The position numbers were made by a program, and so were the translations under genes. Source: Lutimaribacter saemankumensis (GTDB lineage Bacteria; Pseudomonadota; Alphaproteobacteria; Rhodobacterales; Rhodobacteraceae). Taken from it: a DNA stretch of 64,000 nucleotides. Location: NCBI RefSeq assembly GCF_900100005.1, contig NZ_FNEB01000002.1:186001-250000 (forward strand), written 5' to 3'. Under the pieces are notes generated by a model. That model did no database searches. It saw only the letters and a program-made list of their open reading frames with translations, and had not been told where the DNA came from. Position 1 is the stretch's first letter. Every line of letters starts with the position of its first letter. Below are positions 24,507-32,472 of the stretch, in pieces.

Positions 24507-26288
24507 TCATGGGCGTATCACCGCCGGATCGGCGTCGTCGTAAAGACGGCCGACCAGATCGGCGCGGCGGTCCAGCACCTTGCGGGTATTGAGATTACCC
24601 TTGGCCGTCATTTCCTGCGTTTCCAGGCTGGGCGGTTCGGTCAGGATCAGGGCGCGGCCAACGCGCGTGGACGATCCCGTGGCGGCAGCGGCAAGCGGGG
24701 CAAGGCGGGCGCGCACCTGTTCCATCCAGGCGGGATCGGTGCAGGCACCATCGCCGGACACGGAGCTGGCCGGAAAGATCAGAACGCCCAGTTCGGCCCG
24801 GTCATGGCCGGTTACGACGACATCCGCCGCCAGCCCGTCAAGCGCGGTCATCAAAGCGCCGCGCAGGGCCGCCACGCGCACCCAGGTGCCCGAGGTCAGT
24901 TTGAAATCCTCGGATATGCGACCGTCGAAGCGCAGGCCGCGGTCGGGATCGTCCTCGGTCACGAACCGCACGGCATCGCCGGTGATCAGGAACCCTTCGC
25001 CGTCGAAGGCGGCCGCCGTCTTTTCGGGGTCTTCGAAATAGCCGGGCATGACGTTGGGGCCCTTGACGCGCAGCTCGTAGCGGCCTTCGTCTTCGGGAAG
25101 CAGCTTGACCTCGGTGCCGGCAAGCGGCGCGCCGACGATGCCGGACCGGGTGATGCGCTCATGCGTCAAAAGCACCGCCGGTGCGGTTTCGGTCATCCCC
25201 CAACTGCTGACCATCAAAGGCACATCGCCCGTCACCTCGCGCGCCATGTCGCCCAGGGCGTCCCAGGTTTCCTGCGGCAGCGAGGCACCGGCATAGAAGG
25301 TAAAGTGCAGCCCCGTGAAAAAACGCCTGCGCAGATCGGCATCGGCGCGCAGGGCCGCGACCTGGCGGGCATAGCCCACGGGCACGTTGAAGGACAGCGT
25401 GCCGACATGCATCTGCATGTTTTCCAGTGTGCGGGGAAACAGCGCATCGGTCGGCTTGCCGTCGTCGATATAGAGCGCGCCGCCATGGGCCAGCATCATG
25501 TTGAAATTGTGCGACCCGCCGAAAACGTGGTTCCAGGGCAGCCAATCCAGGATCTTGGGCGGCTCGGCCCGCAGCACCGGAAAGGCGTCGGCGATCTGGG
25601 TCTGGTTCACGCACATCATGCGGTGTGTCGTCAGCACACCCTTGGGGTGCGACGTCGACCCCGAGGTAAACAGGATCTTGCCCACCGTGTCGGGCGTGAC
25701 CAGGTCATGCGCGGCGGCGACATCGCCACGCCCGGCCTTGAGCGCCTCGGCCATCGGCGTCACCGGGCGTGGCGCACCTTCGGGCAGGCTGGCCACGACG
25801 GGGATATCCGCCAGTTGCGGCAAGGCCAGCGCCTCGGCATAGCGGATGGCGTTGTCGACGTAGATCAGCGACGGGCGCACCTTTTCGACCACATAGATCA
25901 GGCGGTCATGGGCACCGGGGATCAGTGAATACTGTTCGGCCACAGGAACGTTCGCGCGGCCGATATACTGCGCAGCCAGGGCCAACAGCCCGTGATCGAC
26001 CGAATTGCCCGAGATCATCATCACCGGACCCTGTTCCGGCTGGTCCAGCAGCCAGGCTGCCAGGGCGCGCACCTGCTGCAGCGCCTCGGCATAGTTCACT
26101 TCGCGCCAGCCCGGACCGGAACGTTCGGCCAGGAAAACCGCGTCCGGCGTCCTGGCGGCCCAGTCGTGCAGCCAGTCGCCCGTGGTGTCGGCTACTGGCC
26201 CCAGAGCGTGGCGCGAGGTCAGGATGACGGCGCCGTCTGCACGCACCGAACGCGCAACGGATTGAGGGACAACGCGGGTGTCGGTCAT
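24507..26288 (-). CDS. Feruloyl-CoA synthetase-like AMP-forming acyl-CoA ligase
   Basis: A 593-residue ANL-superfamily enzyme that activates a carboxylic acid to its CoA ester. The AMP-binding motif is LFTSGSTSHPKGVLTTH; further motifs are LDWLPWNHVFGGSHN, YAGASLPQETWD, SSWGMTETAPAVLLTH and FKLTSGTWVRVAALR, which match the feruloyl-CoA synthetase subgroup. Fatty-acid or benzoate ligases lack the SGTWV form. The probable substrates are hydroxycinnamates or related phenylpropanoids. It starts four bases after the MarR gene, whose repressor presumably senses the CoA thioester product, as CouR-type MarR proteins do. Confidence 0.84.
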   Translation of the reverse strand: MTDTRVVPQSVARSVRADGAVILTSRHALGPVADTTGDWLHDWAARTPDAVFLAERSGPGWREVNYAEALQQVRALAAWLLDQPEQGPVMMISGNSVDHGLLALAAQYIGRANVPVAEQYSLIPGAHDRLIYVVEKVRPSLIYVDNAIRYAEALALPQLADIPVVASLPEGAPRPVTPMAEALKAGRGDVAAAHDLVTPDTVGKILFTSGSTSHPKGVLTTHRMMCVNQTQIADAFPVLRAEPPKILDWLPWNHVFGGSHNFNMMLAHGGALYIDDGKPTDALFPRTLENMQMHVGTLSFNVPVGYARQVAALRADADLRRRFFTGLHFTFYAGASLPQETWDALGDMAREVTGDVPLMVSSWGMTETAPAVLLTHERITRSGIVGAPLAGTEVKLLPEDEGRYELRVKGPNVMPGYFEDPEKTAAAFDGEGFLITGDAVRFVTEDDPDRGLRFDGRISEDFKLTSGTWVRVAALRGALMTALDGLAADVVVTGHDRAELGVLIFPASSVSGDGACTDPAWMEQVRARLAPLAAAATGSSTRVGRALILTEPPSLETQEMTAKGNLNTRKVLDRRADLVGRLYDDADPAVIRP

Positions 26289-26291
26289 GGC

Positions 26292-26732
26292 TCAGGCCCT
26301 GATCTTGGAGAGAAGTTTCACGAGGTCGCGGCGTTCGATCGGGGACAGGTCGGCGAACATCCGATCCTCGTGCGTCAGCAGGGCAAGACGGGCCTGTTTC
26401 TGTCGCATGATGCCCGCGGTTGTCGGATGCAACGCGATGGCGCGCCGGTCCTGCGCGCTGCGTTCGCGCGTGATCCAGTGGGATTTTTCCAGCGTGTCGA
26501 TCACCGCCACGCTGTTCGACCGTTCCATGCCCAGTGCCGCGGCCAGTTCGGTCTGGCGGACGCCAGGTGCGTTGCAGATCACCGTCAGCGCGGAAAAGGT
26601 CGTGATCCGCAGGCCCATCGGCTCAAGCACGCGGGCGGCGTCGGCGGTGACCATCGTGGTCGCGCGTTTCATCGAGTAGCCGATCAGCTCGCGCAGGCCG
26701 TCATCGAGGGCGATATCGGTCGTGTCGGTCAT
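26292..26732 (-). CDS. MarR-family transcriptional regulator (island regulator 1)
   Basis: A 146-residue winged-helix repressor. The DNA-binding core reads GVRQTELAAALGMERSNSVAVIDTLEKSHWITRERSAQDRRAIALHPT (given here only as the region near residues 50-97), with the DRR wing motif intact. Start ATG 26732 is four bases after the stop of the upstream enoyl-CoA hydratase gene. It lies inside the catabolic operon it probably controls, through the inverted repeat at 27522-27536 before the first gene. Ligand unknown; an aromatic acyl-CoA is the likely inducer. Confidence 0.88.
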   Translation of the reverse strand: MTDTTDIALDDGLRELIGYSMKRATTMVTADAARVLEPMGLRITTFSALTVICNAPGVRQTELAAALGMERSNSVAVIDTLEKSHWITRERSAQDRRAIALHPTTAGIMRQKQARLALLTHEDRMFADLSPIERRDLVKLLSKIRA

Positions 26733-26736
26733 GGCG

Positions 26737-27501
26737 TCACCGGAATTGCGGCTGGCGCTTTTCAAGGAAAGCGCGCAACCCTTCTTCGGCATCCGGGCTG
26801 GTCTGGGTCAGCGCGGCGCAAAGGCTTTCGGTGAACAGGCCATCCGCCTTCGGCATGTCCTCGATCCGGCTGAGCGCATGGATCATGACGTAGTTCGACA
26901 GCGACGCGTTCTGCGCAATCTTGCCCGCCAGTTCCATCGCAAGCGGCAGGGCCGCGCCCTCGCCCACGGAATAATGGCACAGGCCCAGGCGTTCGCCCTG
27001 TTCGGCGTTGTACCTGCGCCCGGTCAGCATCATCTCGATCATCCGGTCGGCGCCAAGGATGCGGCCCACACGCACCGAGGCCCCACCGCCGACATAGATG
27101 CCGCGCCGTCCCTCGGGCAATTGGAAGATGGTCGAGGGTTCGGCGATGCGCACATGCGTGGCGGTCGCCAGTTCCAGCCCGCCGCCGATCACCGCGCCGA
27201 ACATGGCCGACACCACAGGAAGGCCGGAAAACTGGATCTTGTCCATGACACCGTGCCAGCCCCGCGAATGGCGCATCGTGCCTTCGGCATCGCGCTGCAC
27301 CTGTTCCGACAGGTCGAGCCCCGAACAGTAGTGCCCCGCGGTTCCGGTCAGCACGACGACCTTCACGCCTTCGGGCGGGTTCGAGAAAAACGCGTCCAAC
27401 TCGGCCAGCAACTGATCGTTCATCGCGTTGCACTTGTCGGGGCGGTTCATCGTCAGAACAGCGATCGGGCCGTCGATCCGGGTTTGAAGAATCTCGGACA
27501 T
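26737..27501 (-). CDS. Enoyl-CoA hydratase/isomerase family protein
   Basis: A 254-residue crotonase-fold protein. The oxyanion-hole segment is HYCSGLDLSEQ, and both classical hydratase glutamates are present: one in IGGGLELATATHVR and one in FQLPEGRRGIYVGGG. Hydroxycinnamoyl-CoA hydratase-lyase replaces the first, so this is better read as a true hydratase in a beta-oxidative scheme. It is the first gene of the operon hydratase-MarR-ligase-amidohydrolase-dehydrogenase. Its start is 20 bases from a candidate MarR operator. Confidence 0.86.
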   Translation of the reverse strand: MSEILQTRIDGPIAVLTMNRPDKCNAMNDQLLAELDAFFSNPPEGVKVVVLTGTAGHYCSGLDLSEQVQRDAEGTMRHSRGWHGVMDKIQFSGLPVVSAMFGAVIGGGLELATATHVRIAEPSTIFQLPEGRRGIYVGGGASVRVGRILGADRMIEMMLTGRRYNAEQGERLGLCHYSVGEGAALPLAMELAGKIAQNASLSNYVMIHALSRIEDMPKADGLFTESLCAALTQTSPDAEEGLRAFLEKRQPQFR

Positions 27502-27521
27502 GTCTCTCCCTCGTGATATTT

Positions 27522-27536
27522 GTTATATTGTATAAC
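27522..27536. promoter_or_regulatory. Candidate MarR operator 1 (GTTAT-N5-ATAAC)
   Basis: Perfect inverted repeat GTTATA-TTG-TATAAC, 20 bases upstream of the enoyl-CoA hydratase start, in an AT-rich gap. It has the same GTTAT-N5-ATAAC pattern as the site before the second MarR gene at 33621-33635. Confidence 0.65.
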
Positions 27537-27567
27537 TATTATTGCACACAGTATCCAGCACGAATTT

Positions 27568-27600
27568 GTCCCCGGCGATGCCGTGCGGCGCGCCGGGGAC
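27568..27600 (-). terminator. Hairpin after the TRAP operon
   Basis: Perfect 10-bp stem GTCCCCGGCG / CGCCGGGGAC with a 13-base loop, four bases beyond the dctM stop on the minus strand. There is no strong T run after it, so it could be a terminator or an mRNA 3'-end stabiliser. Confidence 0.6.
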
Positions 27601-27604
27601 AGGA

Positions 27605-28927
27605 TTAGTGAAGGACGCGCAGCAGCCCCAGCGTGATGACCGGGAAAGCGACCAGGATCACAACGCGGATGATGTCGGAGGCCACGAAATACATCACCGC
27701 CTTGTAGGTCTCGAGCATCGGCGTCTTGCGATCCATCGAATTGATGACGAACAGGTTCATGCCCACGGGTGGCGTGATCAGCCCCACCTCGACCACGATC
27801 AGAACGATGATGCCGAACCAGATCGCGGTTTCCTCGGCGCTCAGCCCGAAATCGAGGGCCGAGATGATCGGGAAGAAGATCGGTATCGTCAAAAGGATCA
27901 TCGACAGGCTGTCCATGATGCAGCCGAAGACAAGGTAGAGCACAAGGATCAGCGACAGGATCAGCCAGGGGGAATATCCCAGTTGACCCACCCAGGTCGC
28001 CAGTTCCTGCGGCACCTGCGTCAGCGCAAGAAAGCCATTGTAGAACCCCGCACCCAGCACAATGAAAAAGATCATCGCGGTCGAACGGGCGGTGGACAGG
28101 AAACTGTCGGACAGGCTGACGCGGGTCAGCCCGCCGTTGAAGAACGCGATGATCCCGGTGCCCAGTGCCCCCACGGCCGCGCCTTCGGTGGGTGTGAACC
28201 AGCCAAGGTAGATGCCCAGCACCACCAGCAGGAACACCAGCAGAACCGGCCAGACGTTGAACAGCGCGCGGAACCGGTCGCGATAGGGGATCGGTTCACG
28301 GATGCCGGCGCTGTCGGGGTTCATCCGCACATAGATCGAGATCGTGATCATGTAGCCGATGGCGGCAAGGATGCCGGGGATGAAAGCCGCCAGGAACAGC
28401 TTGGCGATGTTCTGTTCGGTCAGGATGGCATAGATCACCAGGATAACCGACGGCGGGATCAGGATGCCCAGCGTACCGCCGGCGGCCAGTGTCGCCGTGG
28501 AGAATCCGCCCGAATAGCCATAGCGCCGCAGTTCCGGCAGGGCCACCTGCCCCATCGTGGCCGCGGTGGCCAGCGACGACCCGCAGATCGCGCCAAAGCC
28601 CGCGCAGGCGCCCACGGCGGACATTGCCACGCCGCCGCGCCTGTGGCCCAGCCAGGCCTCGGCCGCCTTGAACAGGGCGGTGGACATCCCGCCCAGCGTG
28701 GCGAACTGGCCCATCAGCAGGAACATCGGCACGATCGACAGCGAATAGCTGGAAAAGGTCGAATAGGTTTCGGATTTCAGCTTGGCCAGCGCGACGGTCC
28801 AGCCGCCAGTGACAAAGTACAACCCGCCAAGGCCTACGATGAACATCGAAAGCCCGATGGGCACCCGCAGAAAGATCATCAGCAGGAGAACCGGAAACGA
28901 GGTCAGCCCGATTTCAAGGTTGCTCAA
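27605..28927 (-). CDS. dctM: TRAP transporter large permease (DctM family)
   Basis: A 440-residue integral membrane protein with about twelve hydrophobic helices, the sodium-coupled translocating subunit of a TRAP system. Family motifs include FLRVPIGLSMFIVG, GFGAICGSSLATAATMG, TLGILIPPSVILVIYA, LGWFTPTEGAAVGA and VEVGLITPPVGMNLFVI. The start is TTG at 28927, overlapping the dctQ stop, because the preceding in-frame sequence is dctQ shadow; translation is therefore coupled. It works with DctQ and one or both DctP receptors encoded upstream. Confidence 0.93.
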   Translation of the reverse strand: MSNLEIGLTSFPVLLLMIFLRVPIGLSMFIVGLGGLYFVTGGWTVALAKLKSETYSTFSSYSLSIVPMFLLMGQFATLGGMSTALFKAAEAWLGHRRGGVAMSAVGACAGFGAICGSSLATAATMGQVALPELRRYGYSGGFSTATLAAGGTLGILIPPSVILVIYAILTEQNIAKLFLAAFIPGILAAIGYMITISIYVRMNPDSAGIREPIPYRDRFRALFNVWPVLLVFLLVVLGIYLGWFTPTEGAAVGALGTGIIAFFNGGLTRVSLSDSFLSTARSTAMIFFIVLGAGFYNGFLALTQVPQELATWVGQLGYSPWLILSLILVLYLVFGCIMDSLSMILLTIPIFFPIISALDFGLSAEETAIWFGIIVLIVVEVGLITPPVGMNLFVINSMDRKTPMLETYKAVMYFVASDIIRVVILVAFPVITLGLLRVLH

Positions 28928-29508
28928 TTGTCCGCCCCCCCTGCCGGCGCGATGATGACGCGGCCGGTAAAGAACTCGACCGTGCGCACGACGGCCATGT
29001 AGACACCCACCGCCGACGCGACCACCGCCGCGACAAGCGATGCGGCATAGGCCCACCAGATCGGAAACTGGATCAGGAACGTGGTCTCGTTATAGCGCAT
29101 CTTGGACAGCATCCCGTCATAGAGCCGCCATGCGATCAGGATCAGCACCAGGGCGAACACGATTTCGACGACCATCTGGATGAACTTGTTGGCGGTCACG
29201 CCCAACCGCGAGGTGAAGATATCCACCGTCGCGTGGCCATTGGTGATCTGGCAAAACGGCAGGAAGGCGAAGATGGCAAAGGCGATGCCGGCCTCGACCA
29301 GTTCGAAATCGCCGAGGATCGGGCCGACACCGGTATCGAGCAGCGTCTTGGTCGCACCACCGAGCAGCGCCTCGCCTAAACCGCTGTGAAGGAAGGTGTT
29401 GATACCGCGCCCCAGAACCGAAACGCAGGTCAGCAAGATCAGCGCCGTCAGCACGAGGCCGCCCAGAAGCGCCATGTAGCGGGCCAGTCCGTTCATGAAA
29501 CGGTGCAT
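28924..29508 (-). CDS. dctQ: TRAP transporter small permease (DctQ family)
   Basis: A 194-residue membrane protein with four long hydrophobic segments (about 12-34, 70-90, 107-125 and 145-172). The sequence FCQITNGHATVDIFTSRL after the second helix matches the conserved DctQ loop. An extra stretch of about 25 residues, GLGEALLGGATKTLLDTGVGP, between helices 1 and 2 makes it slightly longer than usual. It pairs with DctM, whose TTG start overlaps its stop codon. A strong intergenic hairpin separates it from the dctP gene upstream. Confidence 0.9.
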   Translation of the reverse strand: MHRFMNGLARYMALLGGLVLTALILLTCVSVLGRGINTFLHSGLGEALLGGATKTLLDTGVGPILGDFELVEAGIAFAIFAFLPFCQITNGHATVDIFTSRLGVTANKFIQMVVEIVFALVLILIAWRLYDGMLSKMRYNETTFLIQFPIWWAYAASLVAAVVASAVGVYMAVVRTVEFFTGRVIIAPAGGADN

Positions 29509-29543
29509 GGGTGCCGTTCCCCTGTTGGTATTTTCTGTGAAGC

Positions 29544-29572
29544 GGGCCGCGCGGCGCCTGACCGCGCGGCCC
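29544..29572 (-). terminator. Intergenic hairpin between dctP and dctQ
   Basis: Perfect 11-bp stem GGGCCGCGCGG / CCGCGCGGCCC with a 7-base loop between the receptor and membrane genes. Such hairpins after binding-protein genes commonly raise receptor mRNA level relative to permease mRNA; that role here is inference. Confidence 0.65.
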
Positions 29573-29595
29573 CTCTTTGCCCGGATCGAGCCGGA

Positions 29596-30633
29596 TTACT
29601 GCGAGTACTTGGCGATCAGGGCCTGAGCCTCGTCCACCAGCGCCTGGCCGTCGAAGCCCGCCTTGTTCATGTCTTCGACCCAGGCCGCGACAGTGCCCTT
29701 GGCGGCCTCTTTCCACTCGGCGACCTGATCGGGGCTGAGCGTGATGATGTTGTTGCCGGCGGCGGCCGCGGCTTCGCGCTCGGGGGCGTCGTAAGATGCC
29801 ATCATCTTGCCCATCCACGCAGACATGTCCGCACCGGAATTGGCGTCGATCACGGCCTTCAGATCGTCGGGCAGCGCGTCGTACTTGTCTTTGTTCATCG
29901 CAAAGATGAAGGCGGTGGTGTACAGCGCATCATCGCCGAACTCGGTGTGGTTCTTGACCAGTTCAGGCACTTTCAGCGCGCCGGTCACTTCCCACGGGAT
30001 CACGGTGGCGTCGATAACGCCTTTGGACAGGGCCTCGGGAACGGCCGGAACGGGCATGCCCACGGGCGTCGCGCCCAGAGCCGAGAACATCATGTTCGTC
30101 GTACGCGTCGGTGCGCGCAGCTTGACGCCGTTCAGGTCAGAAACGCTGGTGATCGGCTCCTTGGAGTGGATCAGACCCGGACCATGCACCCAAAGCGCGA
30201 TTACCTTGAAATCCTTGTAATCCGCGTCGAGCATGTTCTTTTCGGCAAAGTCCCAATAGGCGCGGCTGGTGGCCTCGGCATTGGTCATGGTGAAGGGCAG
30301 TTCGAACACTTCGGCCTGCGGGAAGCGGCCGGGGGTATACCCCGCCACGGTCCAGACGATATCGGCCACGCCGTCGATCGCCTGGTCGATCAGTTCGGGC
30401 GGCTTGCCGCCAAGCTGCATCGACGGATAGTGGTCGATCTTGATGCGGCCCTGGGATTCCTCTTCGATCTTCTGGGCCCACGGCACCAGCATCTTGGCGG
30501 GCACGTTGGCCTGCGCCGGCAGGAACTGGTGCAGTTTCAATGTGACTTCCTGCGCCATTGCGGCACCGGTGCCCAGGGTCAGCGCCAGCGCGGTGCCGGC
30601 GGCAAGGCCCAGGAATTTACGACGTTCGGTCAT
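29596..30633 (-). CDS. TRAP transporter substrate-binding protein DctP (paralogue A)
   Basis: A 345-residue periplasmic receptor. The signal sequence MTERRKFLGLAAGTALALTL has a twin-arginine-like start and is cleaved probably after AMA. The mature protein shows the DctP pattern: EVTLKLHQFLPAQANVP, GGKPPELIDQAIDGVADI, FELPFTMTNAEA, HGPGLIHSKEPI, the substrate-carboxylate arginine region LNGVKLRAPTRT, and PEALSKGVIDATVIPWE. It lies directly downstream of a close paralogue, with a single DctQM pair after it. Start ATG 30633 is chosen because the extra upstream residues are charged and not signal-like. Confidence 0.92.
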   Translation of the reverse strand: MTERRKFLGLAAGTALALTLGTGAAMAQEVTLKLHQFLPAQANVPAKMLVPWAQKIEEESQGRIKIDHYPSMQLGGKPPELIDQAIDGVADIVWTVAGYTPGRFPQAEVFELPFTMTNAEATSRAYWDFAEKNMLDADYKDFKVIALWVHGPGLIHSKEPITSVSDLNGVKLRAPTRTTNMMFSALGATPVGMPVPAVPEALSKGVIDATVIPWEVTGALKVPELVKNHTEFGDDALYTTAFIFAMNKDKYDALPDDLKAVIDANSGADMSAWMGKMMASYDAPEREAAAAAGNNIITLSPDQVAEWKEAAKGTVAAWVEDMNKAGFDGQALVDEAQALIAKYSQ

Positions 30634-30689
30634 TCGATCTCTCCCTATGATCGGTTGGTCGGCCCGCCTTTGCCGGCGGACCATTTTTC

Positions 30690-31727
30690 TTATTTGGACT
30701 GGTATTCAGACATCAGTTGATTGGCTTCGTCAATCATTGCCTGCCCATCAATGCCCTTTCCAGCCACGTCCGCGATCCAGTTTTCATAAACAGGGCGGGC
30801 CAGCTCCTCCCATGTCTTGGCGTCTTCGGCGGAAATCGTGATGATATTGTTACCGCGATCGACCGCCACCTGACGTGCAGGCCCGTCCGAATCCTGCATA
30901 ACACCGCCCGCGAAGACAGAGAACTCCAAACCGGAATTGGCGTCGATCACAGCCTTGAGATCGTCCGGCAGACTGTCGTATTTCGCCTTGTTCATCGCCA
31001 TGACGAAGGTCAGGTTGTAGATCGCCGGGCCGTCGAATTCGGTGTGGTTCTCCACCAGCTCGGAAACCTTGAGCGCGGTGGTGACTTCCCACGGGATGGT
31101 CGTGCCGTCGATCACGCCCTTGGACAGCGCCTCGGGGATGGCAGTGACAGGCAGGCCCACCGGCGTTGCGCCCAACAGTTCGAGCAGTTGGTTGACCATG
31201 CGCGAACCGCCACGGATCTTCATCCCGTTCAGGTCGCCCGGTTCGGAAACCGGTTTCTTGGTGTGCAACATGCCGGGTCCGTGCACGAAGGTCGCCAGGA
31301 TTTTCACGTCACGGAAATCGGTGTCGGCCATGTGGCTTTCGAACATCTTCCAATAGGCATAGGACGCGGCGCGCGCATCCGTGACCATGAAGGGCAGTTC
31401 GAACACCTCGGTGCGCGGGAAGCGGCCGGGCGTGAACCCGTTCACCGACCAGACGATATCGGCCACGCCGTCGATGGCCTGATCGATCAGTTCGGGCGGT
31501 TTGCCGCCCAGCGCCATGGCGTGATAGCGCTCGATCTTGATGCGGTTGCCGCTGTCGGCCTCGACCTTGTCGGCCCAGACATCCAGGACCAGCTTCGGCA
31601 CATTCGCTTGCGGCGGCAGGAACTGGTGCAGGCGCAGCGTAACTTCCTGCGCCAGAGCCCCGCCCGCGGTGACCGCCAGCAGCGCAAGCGCAGCCGCGCC
31701 ACCGCGAATGGTTTTAGTGAAAGACAT
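30690..31727 (-). CDS. TRAP transporter substrate-binding protein DctP (paralogue B)
   Basis: A 345-residue periplasmic receptor with a Sec-type signal (MSFTKTIRGGAAALALLAV, cleavage after ALA). It matches paralogue A block by block (LRLHQFLPPQANVPKLV, LGGKPPELIDQAIDGVADIV, FELPFMVTDARA, LNGMKIRGGSRMVNQ), but ligand-pocket residues differ (RGGSRMVN against RAPTRTTN). It is read before paralogue A, and after the gentisate dioxygenase and FAH-type genes in the same direction, so its substrate is probably an aromatic acid. The two receptors share one permease pair. Confidence 0.92.
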   Translation of the reverse strand: MSFTKTIRGGAAALALLAVTAGGALAQEVTLRLHQFLPPQANVPKLVLDVWADKVEADSGNRIKIERYHAMALGGKPPELIDQAIDGVADIVWSVNGFTPGRFPRTEVFELPFMVTDARAASYAYWKMFESHMADTDFRDVKILATFVHGPGMLHTKKPVSEPGDLNGMKIRGGSRMVNQLLELLGATPVGLPVTAIPEALSKGVIDGTTIPWEVTTALKVSELVENHTEFDGPAIYNLTFVMAMNKAKYDSLPDDLKAVIDANSGLEFSVFAGGVMQDSDGPARQVAVDRGNNIITISAEDAKTWEELARPVYENWIADVAGKGIDGQAMIDEANQLMSEYQSK

Positions 31728-31779
31728 GGTTTCTCCTCCCATGGGAAAACCGGGGCCTCCCCGCCCCGGCCAGGTGTGC

Positions 31780-32472
31780 TTATTCGGCCGCCCCCAGCGT
31801 CAGGGTGACGGGGGCCAGACCGTCGATTGTTCCTTCGATCACGTCACCGGCCACGACGGGGCCGACACCTGCCGGCGTTCCGGTATAGATCAGATCGCCC
31901 GGCTGCAGGTGATAGAAGCGCGACAGGTGCGCGATGATTTCCGGCACAGACCAGATCAGGTCGGTCAAATGTGCGTCCTGCTTGACCTCGCCATTCACGC
32001 TGAGTGCGATGCGCTGGTCGGCGATGGCGAAGTCGGCCGCCGGACTGATTGGCGCGATGACCGCAGAATCCTCGACATCCTTGCCCAAGTCCCAGGGGCG
32101 CTGCTTGGCGCGGGCGGCAAGCTGGAGGTCGCGGCGCGTCATGTCCAGGCCACAGGCATATCCGAACACCGCGTCCATCGCATTGTCGATGCTGACGCGG
32201 AACGCGGGCTTGCCGATCGCCACCACGAATTCCATTTCGTAATGGTAGTTCTCGGTTTCCAGGGGATAGGGGATCGTGCTGCCGGTGTGACAGATCGCCC
32301 AGGGCGTCTTGGTGAAGTAGAACGGCGCTTCGCGGTCCACCTCGACACCCATCTCGGCGGCATGGGCGGCATAGTTGCGGCCAACGCAGAAAACGCGCCG
32401 GACGGGAAAAGTGTTGTCGCTGCCCGCAACCGGCACCTGCGGCAGGGGCGGAAGGTCGAAAAAGCTGCTCAT
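31780..32472 (-). CDS. FAH-family hydrolase, probable fumarylpyruvate/maleylpyruvate hydrolase
   Basis: A 230-residue protein with the fumarylacetoacetase fold: FCVGRNYAAHAAEMG near the N-terminus, metal-ligand glutamates in NYHYEMEFVVAIGK, aspartate in GYACGLDMTRRDLQ, and the C-terminal GDLIYTGTPAGVGPV. The size and the C-x-G-RNY start match the fumarylpyruvate hydrolases (NagK-like) of gentisate pathways, which release fumarate and pyruvate. Its start overlaps the stop of the gentisate dioxygenase gene by four bases, supporting that role. No maleylpyruvate isomerase is adjacent, so it might act on maleylpyruvate directly. Confidence 0.85.
   Translation of the reverse strand: MSSFFDLPPLPQVPVAGSDNTFPVRRVFCVGRNYAAHAAEMGVEVDREAPFYFTKTPWAICHTGSTIPYPLETENYHYEMEFVVAIGKPAFRVSIDNAMDAVFGYACGLDMTRRDLQLAARAKQRPWDLGKDVEDSAVIAPISPAADFAIADQRIALSVNGEVKQDAHLTDLIWSVPEIIAHLSRFYHLQPGDLIYTGTPAGVGPVVAGDVIEGTIDGLAPVTLTLGAAE

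Noticed and set aside
26737-27501. Hydroxycinnamoyl-CoA hydratase-lyase (ech/HCHL)
   Set aside because: Both hydratase glutamates are present in the positions where HCHL has a different first residue, and no vanillin dehydrogenase gene is near.
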